NCBI GenBank assembly: GCA_021513715.1
Contig: CP084167.1
Location: 2,303,555-2,367,554, forward strand
From: Candidatus Heimdallarchaeum endolithica
GTDB lineage: Archaea > Asgardarchaeota > Heimdallarchaeia > Heimdallarchaeales > Heimdallarchaeaceae
Direction of reading: 5' to 3'
DNA: 64,000 nt
The notes under the pieces were generated by a model, which saw only the letters and a program-made list of their open reading frames with translations, did not search any database and was not told the DNA's origin. Shown here piece after piece: positions 26,407 to 35,380 of this stretch (its first letter is position 1; every line of letters starts with the position of its first letter). Both the position numbers and the translations under genes were made by a program.

Positions 26407-26904
26407 ATGAAACTGAAGAAAAGAAATTTCCTATCAAATAAAGAAAAAAAGAAATTGTATGATGAGCTATCTTCCACTTTTGGTGATAAAGCTCTTCAAT
26501 TATTTAATAAAAATGATAAACTTGAATCTGCTGTTTCTGACAAAGGAGAAAAATTGATATTAAAAGAGGGAAGGATCTGGTTTTTTTATTACAATAATAA
26601 TTTATATCCAACAATAAGATGTTTAAGGGGAACAAAAATTGATATCTCTTCAGCCGTTGTAGACATTGGAGCTATTAAATTTATTCTAAATGGTGCAGAT
26701 GTTATGGCTCCAGGGGTTGTTTCTTTTGGAAGTGGGATAAAGGAAGGCGATTTTATTACAATTAAAGAAGAAAAAGCTAAAAGTATTATAGCTGTTGGGT
26801 TATCATTAATCAATTCAGAAGATTTTGATAAAGGAAAAAAAGGAAAGATAATAAAAAATCTTCATTCACTGAAAGATGAGTACTGGAACTTCCAAATAAA
26901 GTGA
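26407..26904 (+). CDS. MCTS1/Tma20-like PUA-domain protein
   Basis: About 165 residues. The C-terminal half is a PUA domain strikingly like eukaryotic MCTS1/Tma20: YPTIRCL, VDIGAIKFILNGADVMAPGVVS and FDKGKKGKIIKNLHSLKDEYWNF match 'YPTLRLL', '[22 protein letters not shown]' and 'nKGIGIENIHYLNDGLW'. In eukaryotes the protein recycles 40S subunits and removes deacylated tRNA. In archaea a role in initiation or recycling is inferred. A possible TTG start four codons upstream is less likely than the ATG at 26407. Confidence 0.85.
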   Translation: MKLKKRNFLSNKEKKKLYDELSSTFGDKALQLFNKNDKLESAVSDKGEKLILKEGRIWFFYYNNNLYPTIRCLRGTKIDISSAVVDIGAIKFILNGADVMAPGVVSFGSGIKEGDFITIKEEKAKSIIAVGLSLINSEDFDKGKKGKIIKNLHSLKDEYWNFQIK

Positions 26905-26979
26905 AACACCTTTTTTATTCTCTGCAATCTGAAATCGGAATGAAAACTATTATAAATTTAATGAATAATTGATTCTCTA

Positions 26980-28050
26980 ATGACCAATGTAATAAATGAG
27001 TTTAAACATGTTGAAATGCCTCAACTCTTATCACTTGGAAAAAATATGATTAGTGAACTACCTCAAATTTTGGAAACACTAAAAATTGGGAAAAACTGTG
27101 TTTTAATCACTGATAAATTTCTAGAAGACAAGTTCGCTAGACAAGCAAAAGAAATCCTTGAAATTAGTGGTGTACATGTAACTCTATCTACAATTGATGA
27201 CAGCACTTTAGCAGAAGTTGACAAACAACTTACTATTATCGATGAAACAAAATCAGAATTTGTTATCGGAATGGGTGGAGGAAAACCAATAGATATTGCA
27301 AAATTGTCTTCATTTAAACTAGGGTTAAGATTTATTTCTGTTCCTACTATCGCTAGTCACGATGGTATTGCAAGTTCTAGAGCTTCTCTAAAAGGTGTTA
27401 ATGAAAGGCATTCTATAGCTGCAAGACCTCCAATAGCAGTAGTGGCAGATACAGAGATACTAGATAAGTCGCCTTATCGCTTTACTGCTGCTGGTTGTGG
27501 AGATATTTTAGCTAAAAAAACTGCAATAAAAGACTGGTTGCTCGCCTATCGCCTAAAATATGAACCAATTTCTCCAACAGCTATTTCTCTTTCAGAAATG
27601 ACAGTACATTCAATCACTGAAAATGCAAGTATTATAAGGAGTAAAGCGGAAGGATATAGTCGTATCGTAATAAATGCTCTTTTAAGCAGCTCTCTTGCTA
27701 TGTGCGTGGCAGGATCTTCAAGACCTGGAAGTGGTTCTGAGCATATGTTTAGTCACGCACTTGATGAAATAGCAGAAAAACCAGCTCTACATGGCGAACA
27801 AACAGCACTAGGCTCAATAATAATGTCGTATCTTCACGAAGGAGAAAAAGGTTCCCAAAAACAAATAGATACAATGAAAATTATAGGATTACCGGTGACT
27901 GCAAAGGAATTAGGACTAAAGGATGAAGAAGTAATAAAAGCTCTAGAGATCGCTCACAAGATTAGACAGAGGTTTACAATTTTAGGTTCAGATGGTTTAA
28001 CGCATGAAGCAGCAATTAATGCAGCTCTAAAAACAGGTGTTATTAGATAA
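26980..28050 (+). CDS. egsA: sn-Glycerol-1-phosphate dehydrogenase
   Basis: NAD(P)-dependent reduction of dihydroxyacetone phosphate to G1P, the first committed step of archaeal ether lipids. 356 residues. The nucleotide-binding loop is GMGGGKPIDIAK, followed by the metal ligands Asp in ASHDGIASSRAS and His in GSEHMFSHALDE and LHGEQTALGS, all as in archaeal EgsA. It fixes the organism as making archaeal-type lipids. Stand-alone gene. Confidence 0.97.
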   Translation: MTNVINEFKHVEMPQLLSLGKNMISELPQILETLKIGKNCVLITDKFLEDKFARQAKEILEISGVHVTLSTIDDSTLAEVDKQLTIIDETKSEFVIGMGGGKPIDIAKLSSFKLGLRFISVPTIASHDGIASSRASLKGVNERHSIAARPPIAVVADTEILDKSPYRFTAAGCGDILAKKTAIKDWLLAYRLKYEPISPTAISLSEMTVHSITENASIIRSKAEGYSRIVINALLSSSLAMCVAGSSRPGSGSEHMFSHALDEIAEKPALHGEQTALGSIIMSYLHEGEKGSQKQIDTMKIIGLPVTAKELGLKDEEVIKALEIAHKIRQRFTILGSDGLTHEAAINAALKTGVIR

Positions 28051-28153
28051 CTAAATTGTGTACGGTTTGAAAAATAAATTGACTAATAAGTAATAGGCTA
28101 AAGATAACTTTAGTATGTTAATTGGTTTTTTTGAAATTTTCAAGTAGGTTTTA

Positions 28154-29602
28154 TTAAAAAAAATCTGTATAAAGTTTTTCCAATTTTACTACAAAATCAG
28201 ATCCACTAGGATAATTATCTTGAAGAAAAATTTCTGCTCCAAAAGTATCTAAAGTTATTTTTATGAGGAAAAGATTCATTCCCCCCTTACCTAATCTTTT
28301 TTTATAATCTCTATGAAAAATTTCTTTTTTTTCTTTATTTGGTATTCCAATTCCATTATCTTTTATATGAACAAAAACATGATTTTCTTTTTCTTCAACT
28401 TCAATCCAAACTTTAGCATTCTCTCCTGCATGATGAATTGCGTTGCTTATTAATCCATAAAAAACAGAAAAAAGGAATTTATTAGCTTTTACAAAGATTT
28501 CTTTGTCTAAATCATTTACACTTACATTTTCAAAAGCTACTGCCGCAGCTTGTAAAACTTTTAAGCTTATTGGTTTAATCTTGTCATCAACTAAAAATCC
28601 TTCCACAGCTCCGATATTAAATATTTTCTCTCTCATTTTTTCTATTCTATCAGTTATCATCTCTTTAAATATAGAATCATTAGATTCGGAAAACATTTCC
28701 ATAGCTGTTTCTATTACTGCAAGATCATTACGTAAATCTTGTTTTATTACGTTTGTAAACGTGACAAGTTGTTTATTTACTCTATCAAGCTCCTCATAGA
28801 GTAAACGATATTGTTGTCTCTCTTGAATTATTGTAGAGACAGTTTTAAAATTTAGAATATTTTGTTTTGCTAACATGATTCCTATTAGAATTGTTCCTAA
28901 ATATAAGAGATTGAAACCCCTGTAGATTTGCAAGTATATTTCTCTTTGGGAAATTAGATTCTTGAAAAAATAATAGTCACTTACTGTAAGCATCAAATAT
29001 GAAAGAATCAAAAAACCCCAGTAATTTTGAGATCTTTTTGAATAAATGGTGAAGAGAATTAGAAGAAGAATAAAAAAGATAAAATCAAAAACCAAGAAAA
29101 CTAGTAAAATGTACAAATCAAATTTCATTAATTGATTATTAGACATTATTTGGGTAAAATTATTTACGATTTGAACAAAAAAATCAAGGTATTGCACACT
29201 TAATAATAGACCAATAAAAATAGTCATTAATATTTGTTCATAAAGGTTCTTAAAATCACTTACAATTTGCTGAAAAATGATGAATAAAACAGGTATATAA
29301 CTAATAAATAAAATAGAGTTTGCTAGAGAAAAAGAAATAGAATAAGCAAAGATTGAACTAATGATAAGAGAAACTTGAGAAAGAAAAACAAAAAGCATAG
29401 ATACACCTAAAGCTTTAACAAAATTTCTTAGATTTTCATTATGTACTCCTCTTGTAGAAAGACCGAGAATGCAAGCAGTACAGGAAATTATTAATGTTCC
29501 CAAAAACAAGATGTAGTTTCCAATATTTTCTTTAAAAATGGCGCTTAAACCAGCAATTGTAAAAAGCAGTAAACTTAGTATCGGTATGGTACGGCGTTTC
29601 AT
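28154..29602 (-). CDS. Membrane histidine kinase-like protein lacking the phospho-acceptor His
   Basis: 482 residues. Seven or eight hydrophobic segments fill residues 1-240, followed by a linker helix. The H-box region reads FTNVIKQDLRNDLAVIETAMEMF: where archaeal kinases have His before DLRN, this one has Gln288. The ATP-binding domain is intact in outline: N-box YGLISNAIHHAGENAKVWIE, G1 DNGIGIPNK, and G2 LGKGGMNLFLIK. No receiver gene is adjacent. It may be a pseudokinase, a partner in a heterodimer, or a phosphatase-type sensor. The membrane part suggests a lipid or small-molecule signal. Confidence 0.82.
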   Translation of the reverse strand: MKRRTIPILSLLLFTIAGLSAIFKENIGNYILFLGTLIISCTACILGLSTRGVHNENLRNFVKALGVSMLFVFLSQVSLIISSIFAYSISFSLANSILFISYIPVLFIIFQQIVSDFKNLYEQILMTIFIGLLLSVQYLDFFVQIVNNFTQIMSNNQLMKFDLYILLVFLVFDFIFFILLLILFTIYSKRSQNYWGFLILSYLMLTVSDYYFFKNLISQREIYLQIYRGFNLLYLGTILIGIMLAKQNILNFKTVSTIIQERQQYRLLYEELDRVNKQLVTFTNVIKQDLRNDLAVIETAMEMFSESNDSIFKEMITDRIEKMREKIFNIGAVEGFLVDDKIKPISLKVLQAAAVAFENVSVNDLDKEIFVKANKFLFSVFYGLISNAIHHAGENAKVWIEVEEKENHVFVHIKDNGIGIPNKEKKEIFHRDYKKRLGKGGMNLFLIKITLDTFGAEIFLQDNYPSGSDFVVKLEKLYTDFF

Positions 29603-29755
29603 CTAATCATTTTGTTTTTAATTTAGTTTTTAGTAGCTAAATAACTAAATAAAGTTACTGTTTTTAATTTTTGAAATTAAAACATTAATGTAAGTATAAT
29701 TCTTGTAAGTTGAATAAATCTCGAAATATCAACCATTTTTTGAGTTTTATTATAA

Positions 29756-29769
29756 ATTAACTTGTTAAT
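29756..29769. promoter_or_regulatory. ATTAACTTGTTAAT dyad
   Basis: A 6+2+6 perfect dyad in the 308-bp gap between the kinase-like gene and the second RHH gene. It resembles the dyad at 26380. The gap also holds the palindromic operator candidate at 29805-29821; otherwise it is AT-rich and non-coding. Confidence 0.3.
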
Positions 29770-29804
29770 TAGAATGATCTTTTTTTGAAAAAAGAATGAC
29801 AGTT

Positions 29805-29821
29805 TTATACCAAAGTTTGGT
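29805..29821. promoter_or_regulatory. Palindromic operator candidate upstream of the RHH gene
   Basis: TTATACCAAAGTTT (29805-29818) is identical to the sequence upstream of the other RHH gene (7601). Here it extends to the perfect palindrome ACCAAAGTTTGGT (29809-29821). It lies 90 bp before the ATG at 29911. Confidence 0.5.
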
Positions 29822-29910
29822 CGAAAACTTATTAAGGACAATTTTTTTATCTGGAAAAGAAATAATTGTTTTTTAAAATAATTTAAATATTTATTTTACT
29901 ATTGTAAATT

Positions 29911-30075
29911 ATGACTTTAGAAGCAATCGCTGTTCGTTTACCTGAAAAAATAGTTTCAAGATTAGACACATTAGTTTCTCAAAAAGGTTATACTTCTCGG
30001 GGGGAAGTGATACGAATTGCGCTTCGTTGTTACTATATTAACCACTTTTCCAAAAAAATGAAAAATGAATTGTAA
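29911..30075 (+). CDS. Ribbon-helix-helix regulator, 54 aa
   Basis: A short gene, ATG 29911 to TAA 30075. The protein has strand AIAVRLPEKIV, helix SRLDTLVSQKG, then YTSRGEVIRIALRCYYINHF, a complete RHH DNA-binding domain with almost no extra sequence. It shares the same order and several residues (IxVRLP, YxSRxExIRxALRxYY) with the 71-aa RHH protein at 7690, and both genes have the same 14-bp motif upstream. The RHH strand and helices explain all but the last ten residues. Convergent with enolase. Confidence 0.85.
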   Translation: MTLEAIAVRLPEKIVSRLDTLVSQKGYTSRGEVIRIALRCYYINHFSKKMKNEL

Positions 30076-30109
30076 TTTAAACATTAAATTCTACTTTTTA
30101 TTTATATGT

Positions 30110-31363
30110 TTATTTTGAACCCAAAAACTTTCCATTTTCTCCTAATTGTTCTTCTATTCTCAGGAGTTGGTTATATTTTGCTGTTCGTTCTCCTCTCGCT
30201 GGAGCACCAGTTTTTATCCTTTCTGCGCGAATAGCAACTGATAAATCAGCAATAAAAGTATCTTCTGTTTCTCCTGATCTGTGGCTTATATTAATTCCCC
30301 AACCATCGCTTTTAGCTAACTCTGCAGCTTGAATTGCTTCTGTTAAAGAACCAATTTGATTAACTTTTAATAATAGATAGTTAGCGGCTTTTTCTTTAAT
30401 TGCTATTCTGATACGTTCGGGATTTGTGACAGTTAAATCATCAGCAACTATTGATATTGAAGGATGTTTTTTCAAAAGTTCAGCAAAAGATGTAAAATCA
30501 TTCTCATCAAAGGGGTCTTCTAACGATATAAGCGGGTATTTGGTAATTAGGTCGTTATAGTAGTCAATCAGTTCATCACTTGTGATCTTCTTTCCATCAA
30601 TTTCATATAACCCATTTTCATAAAACTCTGAAGCTGCTGCATCGAGACCTAATGAGATTTCATTTTTTGGTTCATATCCAGACTCTTCAATAGCTTTAAT
30701 TAGCATATCAATAGCTTCTGGTGCAGTATCAACAGGACTTCCAAAACCTCCTTCGTCTCCTAAATTTATTGCCGAAGGACCAAATTTTTTCAAATTCTTT
30801 TTTAGCGTTTGATATACTTCACAAGATGAGCGAAGAGCTTCTCGGAAACTTTTGAAACCATGAGGAATAAGCATGAATTCTTGTATTTTTAGATTTCCTC
30901 CTGCATGTTTTCCTCCATTAATTACATTCAACATCGGAACAGGTAAAGTGAATGCTTCACTGTTTAATGACTTATAAAGAGGTAATTTTTTACTATTTGC
31001 TGCTGCCACAGCAACAGCTAGTGACACCCCCAAAATAGCATTTGCACCTAGTTTTGATTTGTTTGGTGTGCCATCAAGTTCTAACATTAGTTTATCTATT
31101 TTTTCTTGTTCTGTGACTTCATAACTGATGATTTTTGGAGTAATGATCTCTCTAATGTTATTTATGGCTTTTAAAACTCCTTTTCCATGAAAACGGGAAT
31201 CTTTATCTCTTAGCTCAAGAGCTTCATGTTCTCCAGTAGATGCGCCAGATGGCACTTTAGCTCTTCCAAAAGCTCCGTTATCGCAATATATATCTACTTC
31301 AATAGTAGGGTTTCCGCGGGAATCAATTATTTCTCTAGCAATAACTCTTTTAATTTTTGACAT
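30110..31363 (-). CDS. eno: Enolase
   Basis: Interconverts 2-phosphoglycerate and phosphoenolpyruvate in glycolysis/gluconeogenesis. Start chosen at the Met 31363 (SKIKRVIAREIIDSRGNPTIEVD), which opens the conserved N-terminus. The longer frame adds 19 poorly conserved residues. Signatures: SGASTGEHEALELRD, GDEGGFGSP, EDPFDENDF, DDLTVTNP, LLKVNQIGSLTEA and SHRSGETEDTFIADL, covering the Mg ligands and the catalytic Lys. About 417 residues is normal. Divergent from thiL across about 90 bp. Confidence 0.97.
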   Translation of the reverse strand: MSKIKRVIAREIIDSRGNPTIEVDIYCDNGAFGRAKVPSGASTGEHEALELRDKDSRFHGKGVLKAINNIREIITPKIISYEVTEQEKIDKLMLELDGTPNKSKLGANAILGVSLAVAVAAANSKKLPLYKSLNSEAFTLPVPMLNVINGGKHAGGNLKIQEFMLIPHGFKSFREALRSSCEVYQTLKKNLKKFGPSAINLGDEGGFGSPVDTAPEAIDMLIKAIEESGYEPKNEISLGLDAAASEFYENGLYEIDGKKITSDELIDYYNDLITKYPLISLEDPFDENDFTSFAELLKKHPSISIVADDLTVTNPERIRIAIKEKAANYLLLKVNQIGSLTEAIQAAELAKSDGWGINISHRSGETEDTFIADLSVAIRAERIKTGAPARGERTAKYNQLLRIEEQLGENGKFLGSK

Positions 31364-31454
31364 GATTAAACTTGTTTTATCAAAAATTAAAGTCTTTTGT
31401 TTTATTTCCTTTTTAGTCAAACAGTTTAATAATGTTTAATATATTTTAGAGCCA

Positions 31455-32459
31455 ATGAACTTTAGGAAAAATCTTAAGTTAAGTGACATTGGGGAAAAAG
31501 AGTTCTTAAAAAAAATCTTTGCAAATATCGATACTCCTTCTGTGCTTGGGGTAAATGATGACGCTTCAGCTTTTTCTATCTCTGAAAATAGCGTGTTGTT
31601 AATAAACGCAGATATGCTTGTATCTGAAACAGACATATTACCTGGTACTTCTCTAAAACAAATAGGAAAAAAAGCAGTAACTATGTCAGTTAGTGATATT
31701 ATTGCTAAAGGTACTTTTCCTCTTGGGTGCCTTGCTAGTATTTGCTTTCCTCCTTCACTAGAAGTAAACGATGCACAAGAAATATTAGTTGGAATTAAAG
31801 AGATGACTAGAGAGTATAATTCCTTTTTTTTGGGTGGGGACTTAAATCAAAGTACTGATATTATAATAGATATAATTTCATTTGGTATAACTCAACCTGA
31901 TAGAGTTATATCGAGAAAAGGAGTAAATCCTGGAGATATTTTGTTTGCTACAGGTACATTTGGATGGACAGCATTAGGATTTAAGTTGCTTCTAGAAAAT
32001 CTGTATGTTGAAGGAGAATATAAAATTAAGTCATTAAAATCTGTTTATGAACCAAGGGCAAAATTAGAGTATGTAAAATTATTTGAAGCTCTTCCAATTA
32101 AAGCCAGTATTGATTCATCTGATGGATTATACTCCTCAATTCATGAGTTGCTATCTGTTAACAATTTGGGATTTTCATTGACTCATCTTCCAGTGGACGA
32201 AAGTTTTGTTTCTTATTGCAAGAAAGAGGGACTTAATCCGTTGGAACTTGCAATGAATGGAGGAGAAGAATTTGAGATATTATTTGCTATTGACAAGAAA
32301 GAAAAAAATAATTTATTGAAAGAGGCCAAAAAAATGAATTTAACAATAATAGAAATTGGTTATTTCACTTCAAACTCATTAGAACTAAATATAGAAGATG
32401 AAATAGGAGAAGTCTATTCATTTAACAAAAAAGGTTTTGTCCATTTTAAAGAAGTTTGA
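31455..32459 (+). CDS. thiL: Thiamine-monophosphate kinase
   Basis: Phosphorylates thiamine monophosphate to the active pyrophosphate using ATP. 334 residues of the PurM-like fold: LGVNDDASAF near the N-terminus, INADMLVSETDIL, then SVSDIIAKGTFPLG, GGDLNQSTDI, IDSSDGLYSS and NGGEEFEILFA, the ordered signature blocks of ThiL. Start at ATG 31455. Divergent from enolase. No other thiamine genes are nearby. Confidence 0.95.
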   Translation: MNFRKNLKLSDIGEKEFLKKIFANIDTPSVLGVNDDASAFSISENSVLLINADMLVSETDILPGTSLKQIGKKAVTMSVSDIIAKGTFPLGCLASICFPPSLEVNDAQEILVGIKEMTREYNSFFLGGDLNQSTDIIIDIISFGITQPDRVISRKGVNPGDILFATGTFGWTALGFKLLLENLYVEGEYKIKSLKSVYEPRAKLEYVKLFEALPIKASIDSSDGLYSSIHELLSVNNLGFSLTHLPVDESFVSYCKKEGLNPLELAMNGGEEFEILFAIDKKEKNNLLKEAKKMNLTIIEIGYFTSNSLELNIEDEIGEVYSFNKKGFVHFKEV

Positions 32460-32516
32460 AGCTTTTTTTCTTATTTGTAAACTTGGTACTTTAATTAGTT
32501 GTTCAAAATCAAAATA

Positions 32517-32525
32517 TTTAAAATA
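32517..32525 (+). promoter_or_regulatory. TATA-like box upstream of uS19
   Basis: TTTAAAATA, 36-44 nt before the TTG start. It predicts a leader of about 15 nt. Confidence 0.4.
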
Positions 32526-32560
32526 AAACTTTTATCACTCGTACTTGGTTGTGATAAGAT

Positions 32561-32974
32561 TTGAGTACGAAGAGATATAGATTTCAAGGCCATACAATTG
32601 ATGAATTAAAAGCAATGGCTTTAGATGAAGTTTTACCTTTATTACCTTCAAAAAGAAGAAGAAGCCTTTCAAGATCAGAATTCTGGACACCTAGAAGAAA
32701 AAAACTATTAGAGGATATTAGAGAAGCTGCAGAAGCTTTACAACGTGGAGAAAAGAAAATTGTAAGAACGCACGTAAGAGATTTTCCAATTATCCCTGAA
32801 ATGATAGGATTGACTATTGCTGTTTATAATGGTAAAGAGTTTATAGAAGTCTTAGTTCAGCCAGAAATGATTGGAATGGTTTTAGGTGATTTAAGTCCAA
32901 CAACAAAAGTAGTAAGGCATGGAGCTCCAGGTATAGGTGCAACAAAATCATCCTTATATGTTCCACTTAAATAA
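32561..32974 (+). CDS. Small-subunit ribosomal protein uS19 (S19p)
   Basis: 137 residues. RYRFQGHTIDELKAM opens the archaeal/eukaryotic S15/uS19 form. VRTHVRDFPIIPEMIGLTIAVYNGKEFIEVLVQPEMIGMVLGDLSPT followed by RHGAPGIGATKSS is the diagnostic C-terminal part near the decoding site. Start is TTG 32561. In most archaea this gene lies in the L2-S19-L22-S3 cluster, while here its neighbours are thiL and a PadR regulator. Confidence 0.96.
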   Translation: MSTKRYRFQGHTIDELKAMALDEVLPLLPSKRRRSLSRSEFWTPRRKKLLEDIREAAEALQRGEKKIVRTHVRDFPIIPEMIGLTIAVYNGKEFIEVLVQPEMIGMVLGDLSPTTKVVRHGAPGIGATKSSLYVPLK

Positions 32975-33102
32975 CTTTTTACTTTCTTCTTTTTAAAAAT
33001 AAGAAATTGAGTTATTTGATTATAATTTGCTATGAAAATCTTTTGTGAATTTTTGTTTTATGAGATTAATTTTAAAAGTGAGCTAGCTATTGTTAGCTTA
33101 TA

Positions 33103-33483
33103 ATGGTTCCGCCAAAAGAAGATGAATATACAGATAACCCAAGGTTAACTAAGGCTTTTAAACGATTAGAGAAAAAACTGACCATTGAAATACTCTTTCT
33201 TTGGGTGATTAGGCTTTTGAAAGATGGGCCTAAATATGCATATGAACTAAAACAGGAATTTCAAGACCGTTTTGGTTTTAGTCCTGCTACTGTGACGAAT
33301 TATACAGTATTGTATCTATTAGAAAAAGAGGGTATTGTAAAAAGAACCGAAGTTGTAGTAGATGATGAGAGAATTGATAGGAAATATTATGCTTTAACTG
33401 AATTGGGAGAAAAATTGTTCGAAGAGTGTAAAATCTTCTTAGAAGACACGTTTTCAATCTTATTCTCAGATTTAAAGTCTTAA
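33103..33483 (+). CDS. PadR-family winged-helix regulator
   Basis: 126 residues. IEILFLWVIRLLKDGPKYAYELKQEFQDRFGFSPATVTNYTVLYLLEKEGIVKR followed by RKYYALTELGEKL is the PadR winged-helix pattern; the C-terminal helix would dimerise. Effector unknown. It lies between uS19 and eS26 on the same strand, with 128-bp and 75-bp gaps, so its target might be itself or a distant gene. Confidence 0.85.
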   Translation: MVPPKEDEYTDNPRLTKAFKRLEKKLTIEILFLWVIRLLKDGPKYAYELKQEFQDRFGFSPATVTNYTVLYLLEKEGIVKRTEVVVDDERIDRKYYALTELGEKLFEECKIFLEDTFSILFSDLKS

Positions 33484-33505
33484 ATCAAAATCACGAATAA
33501 ACAGA

Positions 33506-33515
33506 TTTTTAAATA
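33506..33515 (+). promoter_or_regulatory. TATA box of the eS26 gene
   Basis: TTTTTAAATA, 44-53 nt before the ATG at 33559, with transcription expected near 33538. Confidence 0.5.
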
Positions 33516-33558
33516 TTCTTTCTTTTTTCTGCTCGATGACAATGCAGGTGATTTTTTA

Positions 33559-33837
33559 ATGCCAAAAAAGAGAAGATCTGGAGGTAGAACAAGAGGGAAA
33601 AAAGGAGTGGGAACTCAAGTATCTTGTGCTGCTTGCGGACAACTTGTAGAAAAATCGAAAGCAAAGAAATTCACCACTTATTCAAGTGGTGTAGAATATA
33701 AATTAGCTAAAGAAATACAAAGTGAAGGTGGATATATCCCACGACAGAAAAAAGTTCAATATTATTGTGTTTCTTGCGCTATACATCGCCATAAAATTCG
33801 GCCAGGTAGAAAAAGAGAAGAAAGAAAACGCAAGTAA
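33559..33837 (+). CDS. Small-subunit ribosomal protein eS26
   Basis: 92 residues of the eukaryote/archaea-specific eS26: RRSGGRTRGKKGVGTQVSCAACGQLVEKSKAKKFTTYSSG, then YYCVSCAIHRHKIRP. The two CxxC pairs are the zinc site, and the lysine/arginine-rich tail binds rRNA near the mRNA exit. Ribosomal protein eS26 has a patchy distribution in archaea. Its occurrence supports placement outside classical Euryarchaeota. Confidence 0.95.
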   Translation: MPKKRRSGGRTRGKKGVGTQVSCAACGQLVEKSKAKKFTTYSSGVEYKLAKEIQSEGGYIPRQKKVQYYCVSCAIHRHKIRPGRKREERKRK

Positions 33838-33900
33838 TTGTTTTTCTTCAATTTTCTGCCTTTAACTTTATCGATTTTTCTTCATTTATGCATTTTTTTG

Positions 33901-34500
33901 GTGATTTTTTTGGGTAAATCATTAATATTTCTTCTACCAACTTTTTCTGTGAGGTGTACAGAAAAAAAAAGTTTGAAAGCGTTAACTGGTGGATTTGAAA
34001 GAATGGATGTCTTAGCACGCTGTTTGTCAAGTGCTTTTAAGTGGGCAAAAAGACTAAATTTCAGTATTCTTTTTATGATATACTTTGCACATTCTGAAGA
34101 ACAAAAACTTTTACAGATAAAATTGTCTGATATTAACAGAAATATAGTGAGTGAGGTTGATGCTTTAGGGGTGTTGATAGATATTTTTAACAACGCTGTA
34201 AAGGAAAATAAATTTGAAAAAATATCTTTTAAAAAGCTTTTATTTTCGATATCCAAAAATCAATATGAACTTATTTACCTTACTTCTGAAGGCCAAAAAG
34301 TAGAACTGGAATTAAAAAAAGAGGATAGTGAAAAAAATTTATGTTTTATTCTTGGGAGCCAAGATGATTTATCATCAGATCAAGAAGCTTTTTTAGAATC
34401 ACTTGAAGTTAGAAAAATTAGTCTTGGACAAAGAGAATATCTTGCTTCTCATGTAATAACTATAATCTGCCACCATCTTTCTTTGTTAAGATTTTTCTAA
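33901..34500 (+). CDS. Divergent TrmY-like (SPOUT) tRNA methyltransferase
   Basis: About 199 residues from GTG 33901 (TTG 33910 also possible). The layout follows archaeal TrmY, which N1-methylates pseudouridine 54 of tRNA: GGFERMDVLARCLSSAF matches 'GrlDllcRCvsdAf', FEKISFKKLLFSI fits the mid region, FILGSQDDLSSDQEAFLESLEVRKISLG matches 'fiiGDHiGigeeDErfLdeikakriSLs', and ASHVITIICHHL matches the terminal knot helix. The GDHxG loop that contributes to SAM binding is changed to GSQDD and the PDER motif is absent, so activity is doubtful. The gene begins about 60 bp after eS26. Confidence 0.6.
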   Translation: MIFLGKSLIFLLPTFSVRCTEKKSLKALTGGFERMDVLARCLSSAFKWAKRLNFSILFMIYFAHSEEQKLLQIKLSDINRNIVSEVDALGVLIDIFNNAVKENKFEKISFKKLLFSISKNQYELIYLTSEGQKVELELKKEDSEKNLCFILGSQDDLSSDQEAFLESLEVRKISLGQREYLASHVITIICHHLSLLRFF

Positions 34501-34558
34501 TTTTTTTAGTATTCTTCCCAAAAGATATAAAGCGCACACCTTTATCTACAAATAACAA

Positions 34559-35380
34559 ATGAAAGCAAATGATAATGTTTCTCAAAAACTTAAGAAACTA
34601 AAACAAGATTCTCAAACGATATTATCTGTGATGAAAGAAGCTAATCAACTATTTCAAGACCAATTTCATAAAGGCTTTCAAACTAAGTATAAAGCAGTAG
34701 ATGATCCTGTTACAATATTAGATTTGTTAATAGATGAATTCCTAAAGAGAAAACTTTTGTCACTATTTCCTCATTGTGGATGGTTGTCTGAAGAAACAAA
34801 AGATGATATAAAGAGGTTAGAAAAAAAACAAGTCTTTATAGTTGATCCAATTGATGGGACAAGAGAATTGATACTTGGACTGCCTGAATATGCAATATCA
34901 GTAGCTCTAGTTGAGGATAATTACCCAGTTATTGGTGTAGTTTTAAATCCTGCCACTGGAGAAATTTATCATGCAATTAAGGGGTTTGGGGCTTTTCTCA
35001 ACAGTAAACCAATCACTACTAGAGCACAATCTGTTGGTAAACCAATTATTATTGTTAGTCGATCTGATGAGAAAAAAGGTAGGTTTGAATTCTTAAAAAA
35101 TAAAGTGAAGATTTTACCTGTAGGCTCAAGTGCATATAAACTTTCAAGGTTAGCTAAAGGGGATGCAGATGCTGCACTTACATTTCACCCAATGCATGAA
35201 TGGGATATTGCTGCAGGGTTGTTGATCGCAGAAGAAGCTGGAGCAATTGTAACTAGTGTTGATGGAAAATGTTTCACTTTTAATCGTTCCATAAACACAA
35301 AAATTGATTCTTTTCTTGCGGTGACAAAAGAAAGAGAAAAAGAAATAAAACAATTGTTATATTATAAAACAAAAAATTAG
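34559..35380 (+). CDS. Inositol-phosphatase fold sugar/nucleotide phosphatase (CysQ/IMPase-like)
   Basis: 273 residues. WLSEETKDD supplies the first metal-binding Glu, VDPIDGTRELILGLPEYAISVAL the DPIDGT motif, and HEWDIAAGLLIAEEAGAI the third metal-binding segment, all as in lithium-sensitive phosphatases. Substrates may be 3'-phosphoadenosine 5'-phosphate, inositol or fructose bisphosphate. The WLSEET...DPIDGT spacing resembles CysQ. Its 3' end overlaps the convergent DUF362 gene by 4 bp. Confidence 0.9.
   Translation: MKANDNVSQKLKKLKQDSQTILSVMKEANQLFQDQFHKGFQTKYKAVDDPVTILDLLIDEFLKRKLLSLFPHCGWLSEETKDDIKRLEKKQVFIVDPIDGTRELILGLPEYAISVALVEDNYPVIGVVLNPATGEIYHAIKGFGAFLNSKPITTRAQSVGKPIIIVSRSDEKKGRFEFLKNKVKILPVGSSAYKLSRLAKGDADAALTFHPMHEWDIAAGLLIAEEAGAIVTSVDGKCFTFNRSINTKIDSFLAVTKEREKEIKQLLYYKTKN

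Noticed and set aside
29911..30075. RHH protein as an antitoxin
   Set aside because: The adjacent gene is enolase on the other strand, and no toxin frame was found.
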